From GCA-2720975 sp964467985 (GTDB lineage Bacteria > Planctomycetota > UBA1135 > GCA-002686595), in contig CAYXTP010000007.1 of assembly GCA_964467985.1 (NCBI GenBank), positions 180,204-244,203 of the forward strand: a stretch of DNA of 64,000 nucleotides. Reading direction: 5' to 3'. The translations under genes were made by a program, and so were the position numbers. Below, one piece after another: positions 25,661 through 34,234 of this stretch (position 1 is the stretch's first letter; every line of letters starts with the position of its first letter). The notes below the pieces were generated by a model. The model had not been told where the DNA came from, made no database searches, and saw only the letters and a program-made list of their open reading frames with translations.

Positions 25661-26869
25661 ATGACACTTCCCGACCTGCCTCCGCCGATCCTCATCGAGG
25701 ACGAAGAGGGGTTGGGGCGCCTGGTCACTGAACTGGAAGACGCGACCGAGATCGCGGTGGATACGGAGGCGGATTCCTTCTTTGTGCACCGCGAAAAAGT
25801 GTGCCTCGTGCAGGTCACCCTGGGCGACACCGACTACCTAGTCGACCCCTTGGCCTCCGGCGTTGACCTCCGGCGCCTCGGGCCTGTCTTCGCCGATCCG
25901 GACCGCATCAAGATCTTCCACGACTCCGAGTACGACGTCCTGATCCTCTTGCGGGAATACGGACTCTCGTTCAAGGGCTTGTTCGACACCCGAGTGGCAG
26001 CGGCAACCCTGGGCAGCAGTTCGCCGGGCTTGGCCAGCGTCTTGGAAGCGGAGTTCGACGTGGAGCTGGACAAGACCCAACAGAGGTCCAATTGGGGACA
26101 CCGGCCACTCTCTCCTGAGCAGGTGGCCTACGCGCGATTTGACACGCGCTTCCTGATTCCGTTGATGCATCGCCAGCGGGAGGCCCTGCAGTCCATGGGG
26201 CGCTTGATGATCCTTGAGAGCGAGTGCCACCGTCTCGAGTCGATGAGCGCCGCCCCGATCGTGTTCAATCCGGACGAGTGGGTGCGCATCAAGGGTGCCC
26301 GGGGCCTGAAACCCCATGAACGGTCTGTCCTCCGCGAGCTCTACATTCTGCGCGAGAAACTGGCGGCCCAAGCCAACTCACCTCTCTTCCGGGTCATGAA
26401 CAACGCGGCTCTGATGGCTCTGGCCCAGCGCATTCCGACCACTTCCAAGCAACTCACCAGCATTCAGGGGTTCTCTCCCCGCATGGAACGCCGCATGGGG
26501 AAGCAGGTGCTCGAGGCTATCGAACGCGGGCGTTCAGCAGAGCCCATTCGACACGCACCCAGCATGCCCAAGAAGGACGGGACCGAAAACCTCTCGGAAG
26601 AGGAGCTCGAGCTCTACGATCGCTTGCGTCGACTTCGAAAGAAAGAATCCGACCGCCTAGGTGTTGAGTCGAGCTACCTCCTGCACCGGCATCTGCTTTG
26701 CCGGCTGGCCGAGCAGCGACCCGCGAATCCGGATGCCCTGACTGCCATCGAAGGGCTTTGGGACTGGCAAGCAGAGATGTTCGGCTCGCGCATTCTCGAT
26801 GTGATCGCAGAATTCGAGCGGGACCTTCTGTCCGGCAACCTACCGACGCGCAAAACCTGGCGGCGCTGA
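25661..26869 (+). CDS. rnd: Ribonuclease D
   Basis: 402 residues from ATG 25661 (MTLPDLPPPILIED); the frame runs back to 25574, inside the tRNA-proximal spacer. DEDDy 3'-5' exonuclease domain: IAVDTEADSF (Exo I Asp/Glu), FHDSEYDVLILL (Exo II) and YARFDTRFL (Exo III Tyr-x3-Asp). An HRDC domain follows at about 215-300 (SPLFRVMNNAALMALAQ), and a second HRDC-like helical segment at the C-terminus. It trims 3' ends of tRNA precursors in the cytoplasm; its placement directly after tRNA-Asp fits this role. Confidence 0.94.
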   Translation: MTLPDLPPPILIEDEEGLGRLVTELEDATEIAVDTEADSFFVHREKVCLVQVTLGDTDYLVDPLASGVDLRRLGPVFADPDRIKIFHDSEYDVLILLREYGLSFKGLFDTRVAAATLGSSSPGLASVLEAEFDVELDKTQQRSNWGHRPLSPEQVAYARFDTRFLIPLMHRQREALQSMGRLMILESECHRLESMSAAPIVFNPDEWVRIKGARGLKPHERSVLRELYILREKLAAQANSPLFRVMNNAALMALAQRIPTTSKQLTSIQGFSPRMERRMGKQVLEAIERGRSAEPIRHAPSMPKKDGTENLSEEELELYDRLRRLRKKESDRLGVESSYLLHRHLLCRLAEQRPANPDALTAIEGLWDWQAEMFGSRILDVIAEFERDLLSGNLPTRKTWRR

Positions 26870-26934
26870 ACTGCAGCAGGGCTCTGGGGCGTCGCGCCGC
26901 CTGGAGAACCCAATGTTTGCGGGCCTGGCAGCGA

Positions 26935-27010
26935 TGGTGGAGAGGATGGGGCTTGAACCCACGACCTTCGCATTGCGAACGCGATGCTCTACCAATTGAG
27001 CTACCTCCCC
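26935..27010 (-). tRNA. tRNA-Ala (CGC)
   Basis: A 76-base cloverleaf on the minus strand. Acceptor GGGGAGG pairs with CCTCTCC and includes the G3-U70 identity pair of alanine tRNAs. D arm GCTC/GAGC, anticodon loop TTCGCAA (anticodon CGC), T arm GTGGG-TTCAAGC-CCCAT, discriminator A, and encoded CCA. It reads GCG codons. It sits between rnd and acnA, on the opposite strand to both. Confidence 0.96.
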
Positions 27011-27095
27011 GACCGGGCGCGGATTGTAGGGCTGGGTCGGATGCAGGGGAAGGGCTGGAGTGTGGCCCCACGCGAGCCCGGCGGACCCTTGAGCA

Positions 27096-27104
27096 TGTTA
27101 TGAT
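27096..27104 (+). promoter_or_regulatory. Extended -10 promoter upstream of aconitase
   Basis: TG-T-TATGAT at 27096-27104 forms an extended -10 element, with no clear -35. It would give a leader of about 80 bases before the aconitase ATG at 27193. Confidence 0.5.
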
Positions 27105-27192
27105 GCCGCCCAATTCGGGGCTCAGGACACGCCTTTTGCGGCGTTCGGAGCCCCTTGGATCGCGCCCAAACACACTTCAGCTCTCCAGTTTC

Positions 27193-29892
27193 ATGCCCAC
27201 ACCCCTCCCGGACTCCTTCAATGCTCGCGGCACCCTGTCCGTGGGTGACCGGACTCACTCGATCGTTCGCCTGTCCGCTCTGGCCGAGCGCGGCCTCGAT
27301 GTGGCGCGCTTGCCTTTCGCCCTGCGGATTCTCTTGGAAAACCTCCTGCGTAACGAGGACGGCTCAAGCGTCACCGCCACCGACATCGAGGCGCTGGCCG
27401 GCTGGGACGCGCAGGCTAAGCCCTCGCGCGAGATCGCTTTCCGGCCCGGTCGCGTGTTGATGCAGGATTTTACAGGTGTGCCCGCTGTCGTCGACCTAGC
27501 CGCCATGCGCGATGCCATGGCAACCCTGGGCGGGGATCCCGCTGCGATCAATCCCCTGCAGCCCGCAGAAATGGTCATCGACCACTCTGTGCAAGTGGAT
27601 GCTGCCGGCAGCGCTGATGCCCAAGAAGTGAACTCGGCCAAGGAATTCGAGCGCAACGGAGAGCGCTACGGGTTCTTGAAGTGGGGCCAGAGCGCGTTCG
27701 AGAACTTCAAGGTCGTGCCGCCCGAAACGGGCATCGTGCACCAGGTCAACTTGGAGTACCTCGCGCGCGGGGTCATGGTGGGCCAGGACGGCTATGCCTA
27801 TCCCGACACAGTCGTAGGCACCGACTCGCACACTACCATGATCAACGGATTGGGCGTGCTCGGTTGGGGAGTGGGGGGCATCGAAGCCGAAGCCGCGATG
27901 TTGGGACAACCGGTTTCTATGCTCATTCCCCAGGTCGTGGGTGTGAAGCTCAGCGGGAGACTGCCCGAGGGCACGACGGCCACGGACCTGGTGTTGACGA
28001 TCGTCGAGCGCCTGCGAGCGCACGGAGTCGTGGGCAAGTTTGTCGAGTTCTGCGGACCGGGTCTGGCCGCTCTGCCACTCGCGGACCGCGCGACAATCGC
28101 AAACATGGCGCCCGAGTACGGGGCGACCTGCGGCATCTTCCCCGTCGACGAGGTGACCGTGAAGTACATGCGCCTCACGGGCCGCGATGAATCGGCCGAC
28201 TTGATGGAGGCCTACACCAAGGAGCAGGGCTTGTTCCATACCGCTGAGTCGCCCGAGTGCGAGTACTCGGCCCTGATCGAAGTGGACCTGTCAGCCATCG
28301 TGCCCAGCCTTGCCGGTCCCAAGCGACCCCAGGACCGGGTGGCCCTGAGCAACATGGCCCCCGCCTTCCAACAGGCGCGCCAGGAAATCCTGAGCGCGGT
28401 GGGCCTGGACGATCACGACAACACGGTCAGCGTTGAAGTTGGAGGAGAGACCTTCGAGTTGGGTCATGGTTCGGTCGTCATCGCCGCCATCACCTCTTGC
28501 ACCAACACGTCCAATCCTTCCGTGATGGTGGCCGCCGGCCTGTTGGCCCAGAAGGCTGCGGCCAGGGGTCTGAGCGTCAAGCCTTGGGTCAAAACGAGCC
28601 TGGCCCCTGGTTCACGTGTGGTTTCTGAGTACCTCGACAAGTCGGGGCTGACGCCCTGCCTCGATGCATTGGGATTCCAAGTGGTCGGGTACGGCTGCAC
28701 GACTTGCATCGGCAACTCGGGTCCCCTGGCCGGTGCCATCGATGCCGCCATCGATGAGGGAGGCTTGGTCGTCTCCTCCGTCCTCTCTGGAAACCGCAAC
28801 TTCGAAGGGCGAGTGCACGCAAAAGTTCGATCCAATTACTTGGCCTCCCCGCCCTTGGTCGTGGCCTACGCACTGGCGGGTAACGTTCAGGTCGATCTGA
28901 TCAACGAACCCTTGGGCCAGGACGAGGCCGGTGCGGACGTCTACCTGCGCGATGTTTGGCCGAGCGCAGAGGAGGTCGCTGCGGTCATCGCGGGTTCTAT
29001 CGACCGGGACATGTTCAAGTCGAGCTATGACGGCGTGTACGCAGGTCCCGCAGAGTGGCAGGGCATCGATGCACCCGTCGGCGCAACCTTCGATTGGAAT
29101 GACGAGTCCACCTATATCAAGAGTCCGCCATTCTTCGAGGGTATGGGATCTGGACCCAGTCCCGTGGCGGATATTGTCGGAGCCCGTGCCCTGTGTCTAT
29201 TTGGCGACTCGATTACGACCGATCACATTTCTCCCGCGGGTAGCATTCCGGCCGACGGACCAGCTGGCCGCTACCTCCAGGAGCAGGGCGTGGCTCCCAC
29301 CGACTTCAACTCATTCGGATCACGCCGCGGAAACCACGAGGTCATGATGCGCGGCACTTTTGCCAACGTGCGCATCAAGAACCGCTTGCGACCGGGCACC
29401 GAGGGTGGAGTCACTGCTCACCAGCCTTCCGGGGACGAGATGTCCATCTTTGATGCTGCCGAGCGTTACAGGGCCGAGGGTTGTCCGACGATTATTTTGG
29501 CCGGCAAAGAGTATGGCACGGGATCCTCGCGGGACTGGGCTGCCAAGGGGCCCTCGCTCTTAGGCGTGCGCGCCGTGATCGTGGAGAGTTTTGAGCGCAT
29601 TCACCGTTCGAACCTCGTGGGTATGGGCGTCCTGCCCCTGCAGTTCTGTTCGGGTGACAGTGCTGATTCGCTCGGCCTGACGGGTACAGAGACTTTCGAC
29701 ATTGTGGGATTGGCTGACCGTTGCCAGGCCGGTGAGGCCACCGGCGGCCAGCTCACCGTGCGCGCCACGAAACCCGACGGCCAGACCTCTGAGTTCCCCG
29801 TGGATCTGCGCATCGATACTCCCGAGGAGGCGCACTACTACCGTCACGGTGGGATCCTGCGCTACGTCCTGCGGCGCCTGGCAGGGCAGTAG
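27193..29892 (+). CDS. acnA: Aconitate hydratase AcnA
   Basis: 899 residues from ATG 27193 (MPTPLPDSFNARGTL); a longer open frame upstream runs antisense through the tRNA-Ala gene and is rejected. It interconverts citrate and isocitrate in the TCA cycle with a 4Fe-4S cluster. Cluster cysteines are in ITSCTNTSNPSV and GYGCTTCIGNSG. Substrate-site motifs include VGTDSHTTMINGLGVLGWGVGG, FGDSITTDHISPAGSI, NSFGSRRGNHEVM and YGTGSSRDWAAKGP. Domains 1-3 run to about residue 600 and the swivelling domain 4 follows, the AcnA/IRP arrangement. Length is normal for the family (about 890-900). Confidence 0.97.
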   Translation: MPTPLPDSFNARGTLSVGDRTHSIVRLSALAERGLDVARLPFALRILLENLLRNEDGSSVTATDIEALAGWDAQAKPSREIAFRPGRVLMQDFTGVPAVVDLAAMRDAMATLGGDPAAINPLQPAEMVIDHSVQVDAAGSADAQEVNSAKEFERNGERYGFLKWGQSAFENFKVVPPETGIVHQVNLEYLARGVMVGQDGYAYPDTVVGTDSHTTMINGLGVLGWGVGGIEAEAAMLGQPVSMLIPQVVGVKLSGRLPEGTTATDLVLTIVERLRAHGVVGKFVEFCGPGLAALPLADRATIANMAPEYGATCGIFPVDEVTVKYMRLTGRDESADLMEAYTKEQGLFHTAESPECEYSALIEVDLSAIVPSLAGPKRPQDRVALSNMAPAFQQARQEILSAVGLDDHDNTVSVEVGGETFELGHGSVVIAAITSCTNTSNPSVMVAAGLLAQKAAARGLSVKPWVKTSLAPGSRVVSEYLDKSGLTPCLDALGFQVVGYGCTTCIGNSGPLAGAIDAAIDEGGLVVSSVLSGNRNFEGRVHAKVRSNYLASPPLVVAYALAGNVQVDLINEPLGQDEAGADVYLRDVWPSAEEVAAVIAGSIDRDMFKSSYDGVYAGPAEWQGIDAPVGATFDWNDESTYIKSPPFFEGMGSGPSPVADIVGARALCLFGDSITTDHISPAGSIPADGPAGRYLQEQGVAPTDFNSFGSRRGNHEVMMRGTFANVRIKNRLRPGTEGGVTAHQPSGDEMSIFDAAERYRAEGCPTIILAGKEYGTGSSRDWAAKGPSLLGVRAVIVESFERIHRSNLVGMGVLPLQFCSGDSADSLGLTGTETFDIVGLADRCQAGEATGGQLTVRATKPDGQTSEFPVDLRIDTPEEAHYYRHGGILRYVLRRLAGQ

Positions 29893-29998
29893 GACTGGCC
29901 CCCCGGCCCCTTGAGAGGGGGTTGGGTCAAGGGTCAAGTTTTGCGCCCGATCTTGTCGATTCAGAGAGCACGGATTCGCCCCGGCGATCCCTGTTCCC

Positions 29999-31228
29999 AT
30001 GCTCTCCCAGCTCCCCGCCAGTCGTCCCCTTCGAATCCTCCTCTGTCAGGGGGAGTCCCCACGCGCACGCGAGCTGGTGGAATACCTAGAGCAGGACGGG
30101 TACGAGGTCGAGTGCGTGCGCGGGGGCAACGGCACCTGCCTGGCAGCCGCACTTCGGTTCCAACCGCACGTCTTGGTGGTTGAAGAGAATTCGATACGCC
30201 TCTCCATCGTCAAGCTCTGCCGCACTCTGCAGCGCTCCGAAGAGACCCAGCACTTGCCCGTCGTGGCTTGCGTCGGGGACGTCAGCCCCGACCGCGTCGA
30301 GCGATTCGAACAGGCGGGTGTAACCGAAATCTTGGCCGCTCCAACCACTCCATCCCTGATCGTGCATTGCATGAAACGGCTAGAGCAGGGTGGGGCCCTC
30401 CGAGAGCCCGGTTCCAAGGCCGGTGGCATCAGCTTGTGGGCTTCAGAGCGGGCCGCTTTCGAGGCTTGTCTGCGCCAGGCAGAGGAGCGGGAGGAACTGT
30501 CGGTCTGCTACCAGCCTCGAGTCGACGCGGCCACTGGCGATCTCCTGGGCATGGAGTGTCTCGTACGGTGGAACCATCCACAGTTTGGGTGCGTGCCTCC
30601 TGATCAATTCATCCCGCTTGCTGAAGAGACGGGCTTGATCAACTCCATTGGCGAGTGGGTCTTGCGGGAAGCGTGTACCCAGGCCGAGGCTTGGCGACAA
30701 CGAGGGCACACAGACCTGCGAGTCTCCGTGAATCTGTCCGCAATTCAGTTCCGAGATTCGGACCTCTACGAAACGGTGCAGCGAGCCCTACGGGACACTG
30801 GCCTGCCCGCGGAGTGGCTGGAGCTTGAGGTCACCGAGAGCATCTTGATGGGGGACCCGAGTGAGACGGCATTGACCCTCGAGAGGCTCAAGTCCCTAGG
30901 TCTCCACGTCTCCATCGACGACTTCGGGACGGGCTACTCCTCTCTCAGCTATCTCAAGCGCTTTCCTATCGACACCCTCAAGATCGACCGCTCGTTCGTG
31001 GACGGCATTACATCGGACCCGGACGACGCGGCGATCGCCACGGCCATCGTACTTATGGGCCACAGCCTGCGCTTGAGGGTCGTGGGGGAAGGCGTGGAGA
31101 CCACCGACCAACAGACCCTGTTGCACCTGTTGGGCTGCGACGAGATCCAGGGCTATCTGATCAGCCCCCCGATTCCCGCCCCGGCGTTCGAACAGCACTT
31201 CCTGAACCGCGGCCAGAAGGTGGCGTAG
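29999..31228 (+). CDS. EAL-domain cyclic-di-GMP phosphodiesterase with degenerate receiver
   Basis: 409 residues. Residues 10-125 resemble a CheY-like receiver (LRILLCQGESPRARELVEYL), but the phosphoacceptor position reads VLVVEENSI, with Glu in place of Asp, so it probably cannot be phosphorylated. The EAL domain (about 150-400) is complete: MECLVRW (Glu of the EAL motif), VNLSAIQF, LELEVTES, IDDFGTGYSSLSYLKRF, LKIDRSFV, VGEGVET and the final EIQGYLIS. No GGDEF domain is present. Predicted to cleave c-di-GMP to pGpG in the cytoplasm. Single gene, with divergent flanks of about 100 and 227 bases. Confidence 0.94.
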   Translation: MLSQLPASRPLRILLCQGESPRARELVEYLEQDGYEVECVRGGNGTCLAAALRFQPHVLVVEENSIRLSIVKLCRTLQRSEETQHLPVVACVGDVSPDRVERFEQAGVTEILAAPTTPSLIVHCMKRLEQGGALREPGSKAGGISLWASERAAFEACLRQAEEREELSVCYQPRVDAATGDLLGMECLVRWNHPQFGCVPPDQFIPLAEETGLINSIGEWVLREACTQAEAWRQRGHTDLRVSVNLSAIQFRDSDLYETVQRALRDTGLPAEWLELEVTESILMGDPSETALTLERLKSLGLHVSIDDFGTGYSSLSYLKRFPIDTLKIDRSFVDGITSDPDDAAIATAIVLMGHSLRLRVVGEGVETTDQQTLLHLLGCDEIQGYLISPPIPAPAFEQHFLNRGQKVA

Positions 31229-31352
31229 TGAGCTCCTGGGGGCCCCGCTGCCCGGGTATTCTCAACTTGGAACACACTCCAACGGATACCTTCTCCAGGT
31301 TATCGGCGGACCTGCCGAAGCCTAGGATCCAGGACCATGCGCCCCAAACCTG

Positions 31353-31362
31353 CCGTATACGG
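31353..31362. repeat. Short palindrome CCGTATACGG
   Basis: A perfect 10-base palindrome about 94 bases before the radical SAM start codon. It may be an operator half or chance. Confidence 0.25.
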
Positions 31363-31455
31363 TAGAGTTATCCTGAGAACTCTCCCGCGGCCCCTGCTCT
31401 TCCCTCCCTGCGCCCCGCCCCGGCGCACTCCTCCTCGCCCTGCCCCCCAAGAACG

Positions 31456-33030
31456 ATGAAAAGCAAAGGTCGCGTCGTCCTCTACCACCCGCAAGTGACC
31501 GACTCTCGGCGGTCGACACAAGCGGGTAGCCACGTTCTGCCCCTATCCCTTCTGACGGTTGCTGCCTGGCCCCATCACGATGGGTACGAAGTCATCATCA
31601 TCGACGGCGCCCTCTTCGAAGATGCATCGGAGGCCCACGAGAAGGTCCTGTCCGCATGCGAGGGAGCCTTGGTGTTGGGAACGACCGGCATGGTCGGCTA
31701 CCAGGTCACGGACAGCTACAACTGCACGGCAAGGGTCAAAGAACGATTCCCCAACTTGACGACCATCATCGGTGGCTGGTGGGCATCTGTCATGCCGCTG
31801 ATGGAGTTGGAATCCGGCGTATTCGATGCGGTTTGCATGGGACAAGGCGAGATCACTTTCCGTGAGTTCATCCAGGCCGTGGACAGTGGCAGCGATCTCG
31901 AAGAAGTGCCCGGCCTGGCGTTGCTGCGCGACGGAGAACTGGTCAAGACCGAGCGTCGACCCATTGCTCGTTGGGAAGAACTGCTGAACTGCGCGTGGGA
32001 CCTCCTGGACTTTGAGCCCTATCGCAACGCACAACTGGGTTCGGCCGGCAAACGCATCACCGAGCGCAATCCGCGACCACGCTCCTTCACGGAGGACCGG
32101 CCTGTGGTGACCATGGTTTATCACGCCAGCTTCGGTTGCCCCGAGCCCTGCGCATTCTGCTGCTCACCTGCCGTAACCAACCGCGGCTGGAGGGCCATGC
32201 CCGCCGACCGCATGCTCGATGACATCGAGGAGCTGCAGGACCGCTTTGATTTTGATGTTCTGCGCTTCTATGACGCCAACTGGGGTGTCCGCGAAAAACG
32301 CACGAAGGAGTACTGCGAGGGGGCCATCAAGCGCAACCTCAACCTGCCCTTCCTGGCCCTGATGGAGCCCTTCTCCGTCTTGCACTACGATCCTTCCACG
32401 GTGGATCTGATGGGTGAAGCGGGTTGCTACATCGTGAACATCGGGGCCGAGGCGGGTTCTGATCCGATGATGCAGCGCATCGGCAAGCACACGGCAGGCG
32501 ATGACAATCTGCAAGCCGCGGTCGAACTGGCCAAGCGCGACATCGACAGCTACCTGACCTACATCATCGGCTTCCCCGGGGAAGACCGCGAGTCCATGTA
32601 CGCCACTGTGGACCAGGCGCGGGACATCCGTGCGGCCACGCCCTTGGCCCACCCGTGGATCTGGATCTACCAGCCCATTCCTGGCACGCCCTTCTACGAC
32701 CAGTCCTTGGCAGAGGGCTTCCAGGCTCCCAAGACCCTGCAAGAGTGGGGAGAGTTCGGTGAGTACCACATCTCCGAGACCTGGGAGGGCCGCATCCCCG
32801 ACGACGTGATGCAGCGCCGCCAGCTGTTCCAGCACTTTTCAAGCCTCTCCCAGGGACTGACCCGGGGCAAGGTGGGTTGGTGGGAGCGACGAGCCACATC
32901 GCGTCTGCGTTCCGGTCACTGGCGCATGGCTCGAGTCGAAGCCAAGCTCTTTGACGTCTACCTGCGCGGCCTGCGCACGGTGGGTCTGCAGCGCGGCGGC
33001 ATGACTGTCACGCCGAGTGCTCAGTACTAG
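31456..33030 (+). CDS. B12-binding radical SAM protein
   Basis: 524 residues. An N-terminal cobalamin-binding-like domain (1-165: LLTVAAWPHHDGYEVIIIDG, LGTTGMVGYQV, TTIIGGWWASVMP) precedes a radical SAM core with the C-x3-C-x2-C cluster motif in CPEPCAFCCSP at about 235. Further SAM-fold motifs are FLALMEPF, YIVNIGAEAGSD and YIIGFPGED. Such class B enzymes carry out methylations or ring rearrangements, for example in hopanoid or cofactor modification (HpnJ- and BchE-like). The substrate is not predictable. It is not in an obvious operon; an HEAT-like gene converges from the other side. Confidence 0.92.
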   Translation: MKSKGRVVLYHPQVTDSRRSTQAGSHVLPLSLLTVAAWPHHDGYEVIIIDGALFEDASEAHEKVLSACEGALVLGTTGMVGYQVTDSYNCTARVKERFPNLTTIIGGWWASVMPLMELESGVFDAVCMGQGEITFREFIQAVDSGSDLEEVPGLALLRDGELVKTERRPIARWEELLNCAWDLLDFEPYRNAQLGSAGKRITERNPRPRSFTEDRPVVTMVYHASFGCPEPCAFCCSPAVTNRGWRAMPADRMLDDIEELQDRFDFDVLRFYDANWGVREKRTKEYCEGAIKRNLNLPFLALMEPFSVLHYDPSTVDLMGEAGCYIVNIGAEAGSDPMMQRIGKHTAGDDNLQAAVELAKRDIDSYLTYIIGFPGEDRESMYATVDQARDIRAATPLAHPWIWIYQPIPGTPFYDQSLAEGFQAPKTLQEWGEFGEYHISETWEGRIPDDVMQRRQLFQHFSSLSQGLTRGKVGWWERRATSRLRSGHWRMARVEAKLFDVYLRGLRTVGLQRGGMTVTPSAQY

Positions 33031-33073
33031 GGTCCACCACCAGTCATCGAAGCTCGGACGCTTTTGCCGCCCT

Positions 33074-34207
33074 CTATCTGAAGCGGCGGACGAGCCCGTC
33101 GAGCGTATCGGGGGTGAAGCGCCATACGGCGAGCGGTTCACCCGCGCCGTCGCTGGCGATGCGCTGCGCGCGCTTGTACGCCTCACCATCAGTTGTTGAC
33201 GGTTGCTCGATCTCCGAGAGCGCTAGACGCACTAGGCGGCGACCCTGATCATCAGCGATGCCTTGCAAGCGTCGAAGCTGCGGTAGAGCCAGGTCTCCGA
33301 GCTCGTGCAGGGCGCGGCCGGCGATGATCGCGTCGCCTTTCCAGTCATTGTGCTTGAGATGACTGACCAGGACCGTGACCGTCAGGTCGAGTTTCTCTGG
33401 ACAATGCGTGCGGGCCAGGACAACGGCTGAGAGGAAGCGCTCCTGGGGATCGCTGGCATGCAAACGTCGCGTGAGGTGGGGCCAGGACCGTGAGCCCTCG
33501 CGGATGAGCATGCGCGCGCTCTGAGAGGCATTGCGCAGTGTGACGGGCAGGTCGCCGGAAGGGATATCATCGTCACCCAGCTCGATGGCGGCCGCCCCCA
33601 AGAGTTCATCAGCCGCCCCCGGGCCCGCCTTGCGCAGCAAGTCCGCCACCAGACTTCTCTGCTGAAGGTCCGTCGACTTGAGCGTGTCCAACAGCATCCT
33701 GTAGAGGGCAGGATGCGAGGGTGGATCGAGGCTTGCCAAGGCACTGAGTGCGTAGCCCGCATTCCAGGGAACGTCGTCATCCCTCAGCTCCCTCACCAGG
33801 CGCTTTCCAAGCAGCAGTACCTGCTCCTCGTTGAGTTGGTCCTTGATCAAGTCGAGCTCATCCGCCCAGCCATAGACCCGAGACAGGTCCTGCGGGGCCA
33901 TCTCAAGGAAGGAGTCAAGCCAAGTTGCGGCGTTCGGTGGTGATTCGGGCGGGCGCCGGCGATCCGAGTGGACGGGGGTGCGCACGGCTGGGCTCAATCC
34001 CGAATCGACCCGTGCGTTCAGTAGCGTTGGCTCTTGTGATCCTTGGCTGCTCGCGCCGACCGGGTCCGTCGCCGCCAATGAAATCAGACCGGGCTTACCA
34101 TGCGTCAACCGCAAGCAGCCCAAGACCGTGAATACCGCCAAGGCGATGAGGCCGGCCCATACGGAAGTCGGCGGATTGTGGGATGACTTGCGGCCGGTTT
34201 GCAGCAT
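33074..34207 (-). CDS. Membrane-anchored HEAT-like repeat protein
   Basis: 377 residues. A basic N-terminus and one TM (VWAGLIALAVFTVLGCLRL) are followed by a Ser/Pro-rich linker to about 85 and then helical repeats (ALYRMLLDTLKSTDLQQRS, ERFLSAVVLARTHCPEKLDL, DAIIAGRALHELGDLALPQL). Probably periplasmic, tethered to the inner membrane. Last gene of the operon, 27 bases after a sulfatase whose own C-terminus is HEAT-like. Confidence 0.75.
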   Translation of the reverse strand: MLQTGRKSSHNPPTSVWAGLIALAVFTVLGCLRLTHGKPGLISLAATDPVGASSQGSQEPTLLNARVDSGLSPAVRTPVHSDRRRPPESPPNAATWLDSFLEMAPQDLSRVYGWADELDLIKDQLNEEQVLLLGKRLVRELRDDDVPWNAGYALSALASLDPPSHPALYRMLLDTLKSTDLQQRSLVADLLRKAGPGAADELLGAAAIELGDDDIPSGDLPVTLRNASQSARMLIREGSRSWPHLTRRLHASDPQERFLSAVVLARTHCPEKLDLTVTVLVSHLKHNDWKGDAIIAGRALHELGDLALPQLRRLQGIADDQGRRLVRLALSEIEQPSTTDGEAYKRAQRIASDGAGEPLAVWRFTPDTLDGLVRRFR

Positions 34208-34234
34208 GGTGTCCTGAGACCGAGACGCCCGACT

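Noticed and set aside
26698..27192. N-terminal extension of the aconitase frame
   Set aside because: It runs antisense through the tRNA-Ala gene and has no aconitase homology; the ATG at 27193 gives the family length.
29907..29920. Terminator after aconitase
   Set aside because: Only a 5-bp stem (CCCCT/AGGGG) with no U-tract, too weak to call.
31353..31362. Palindrome CCGTATACGG as regulator site
   Set aside because: Ten bases is too short for confidence and no second copy is near a promoter; kept only as a low-confidence repeat.
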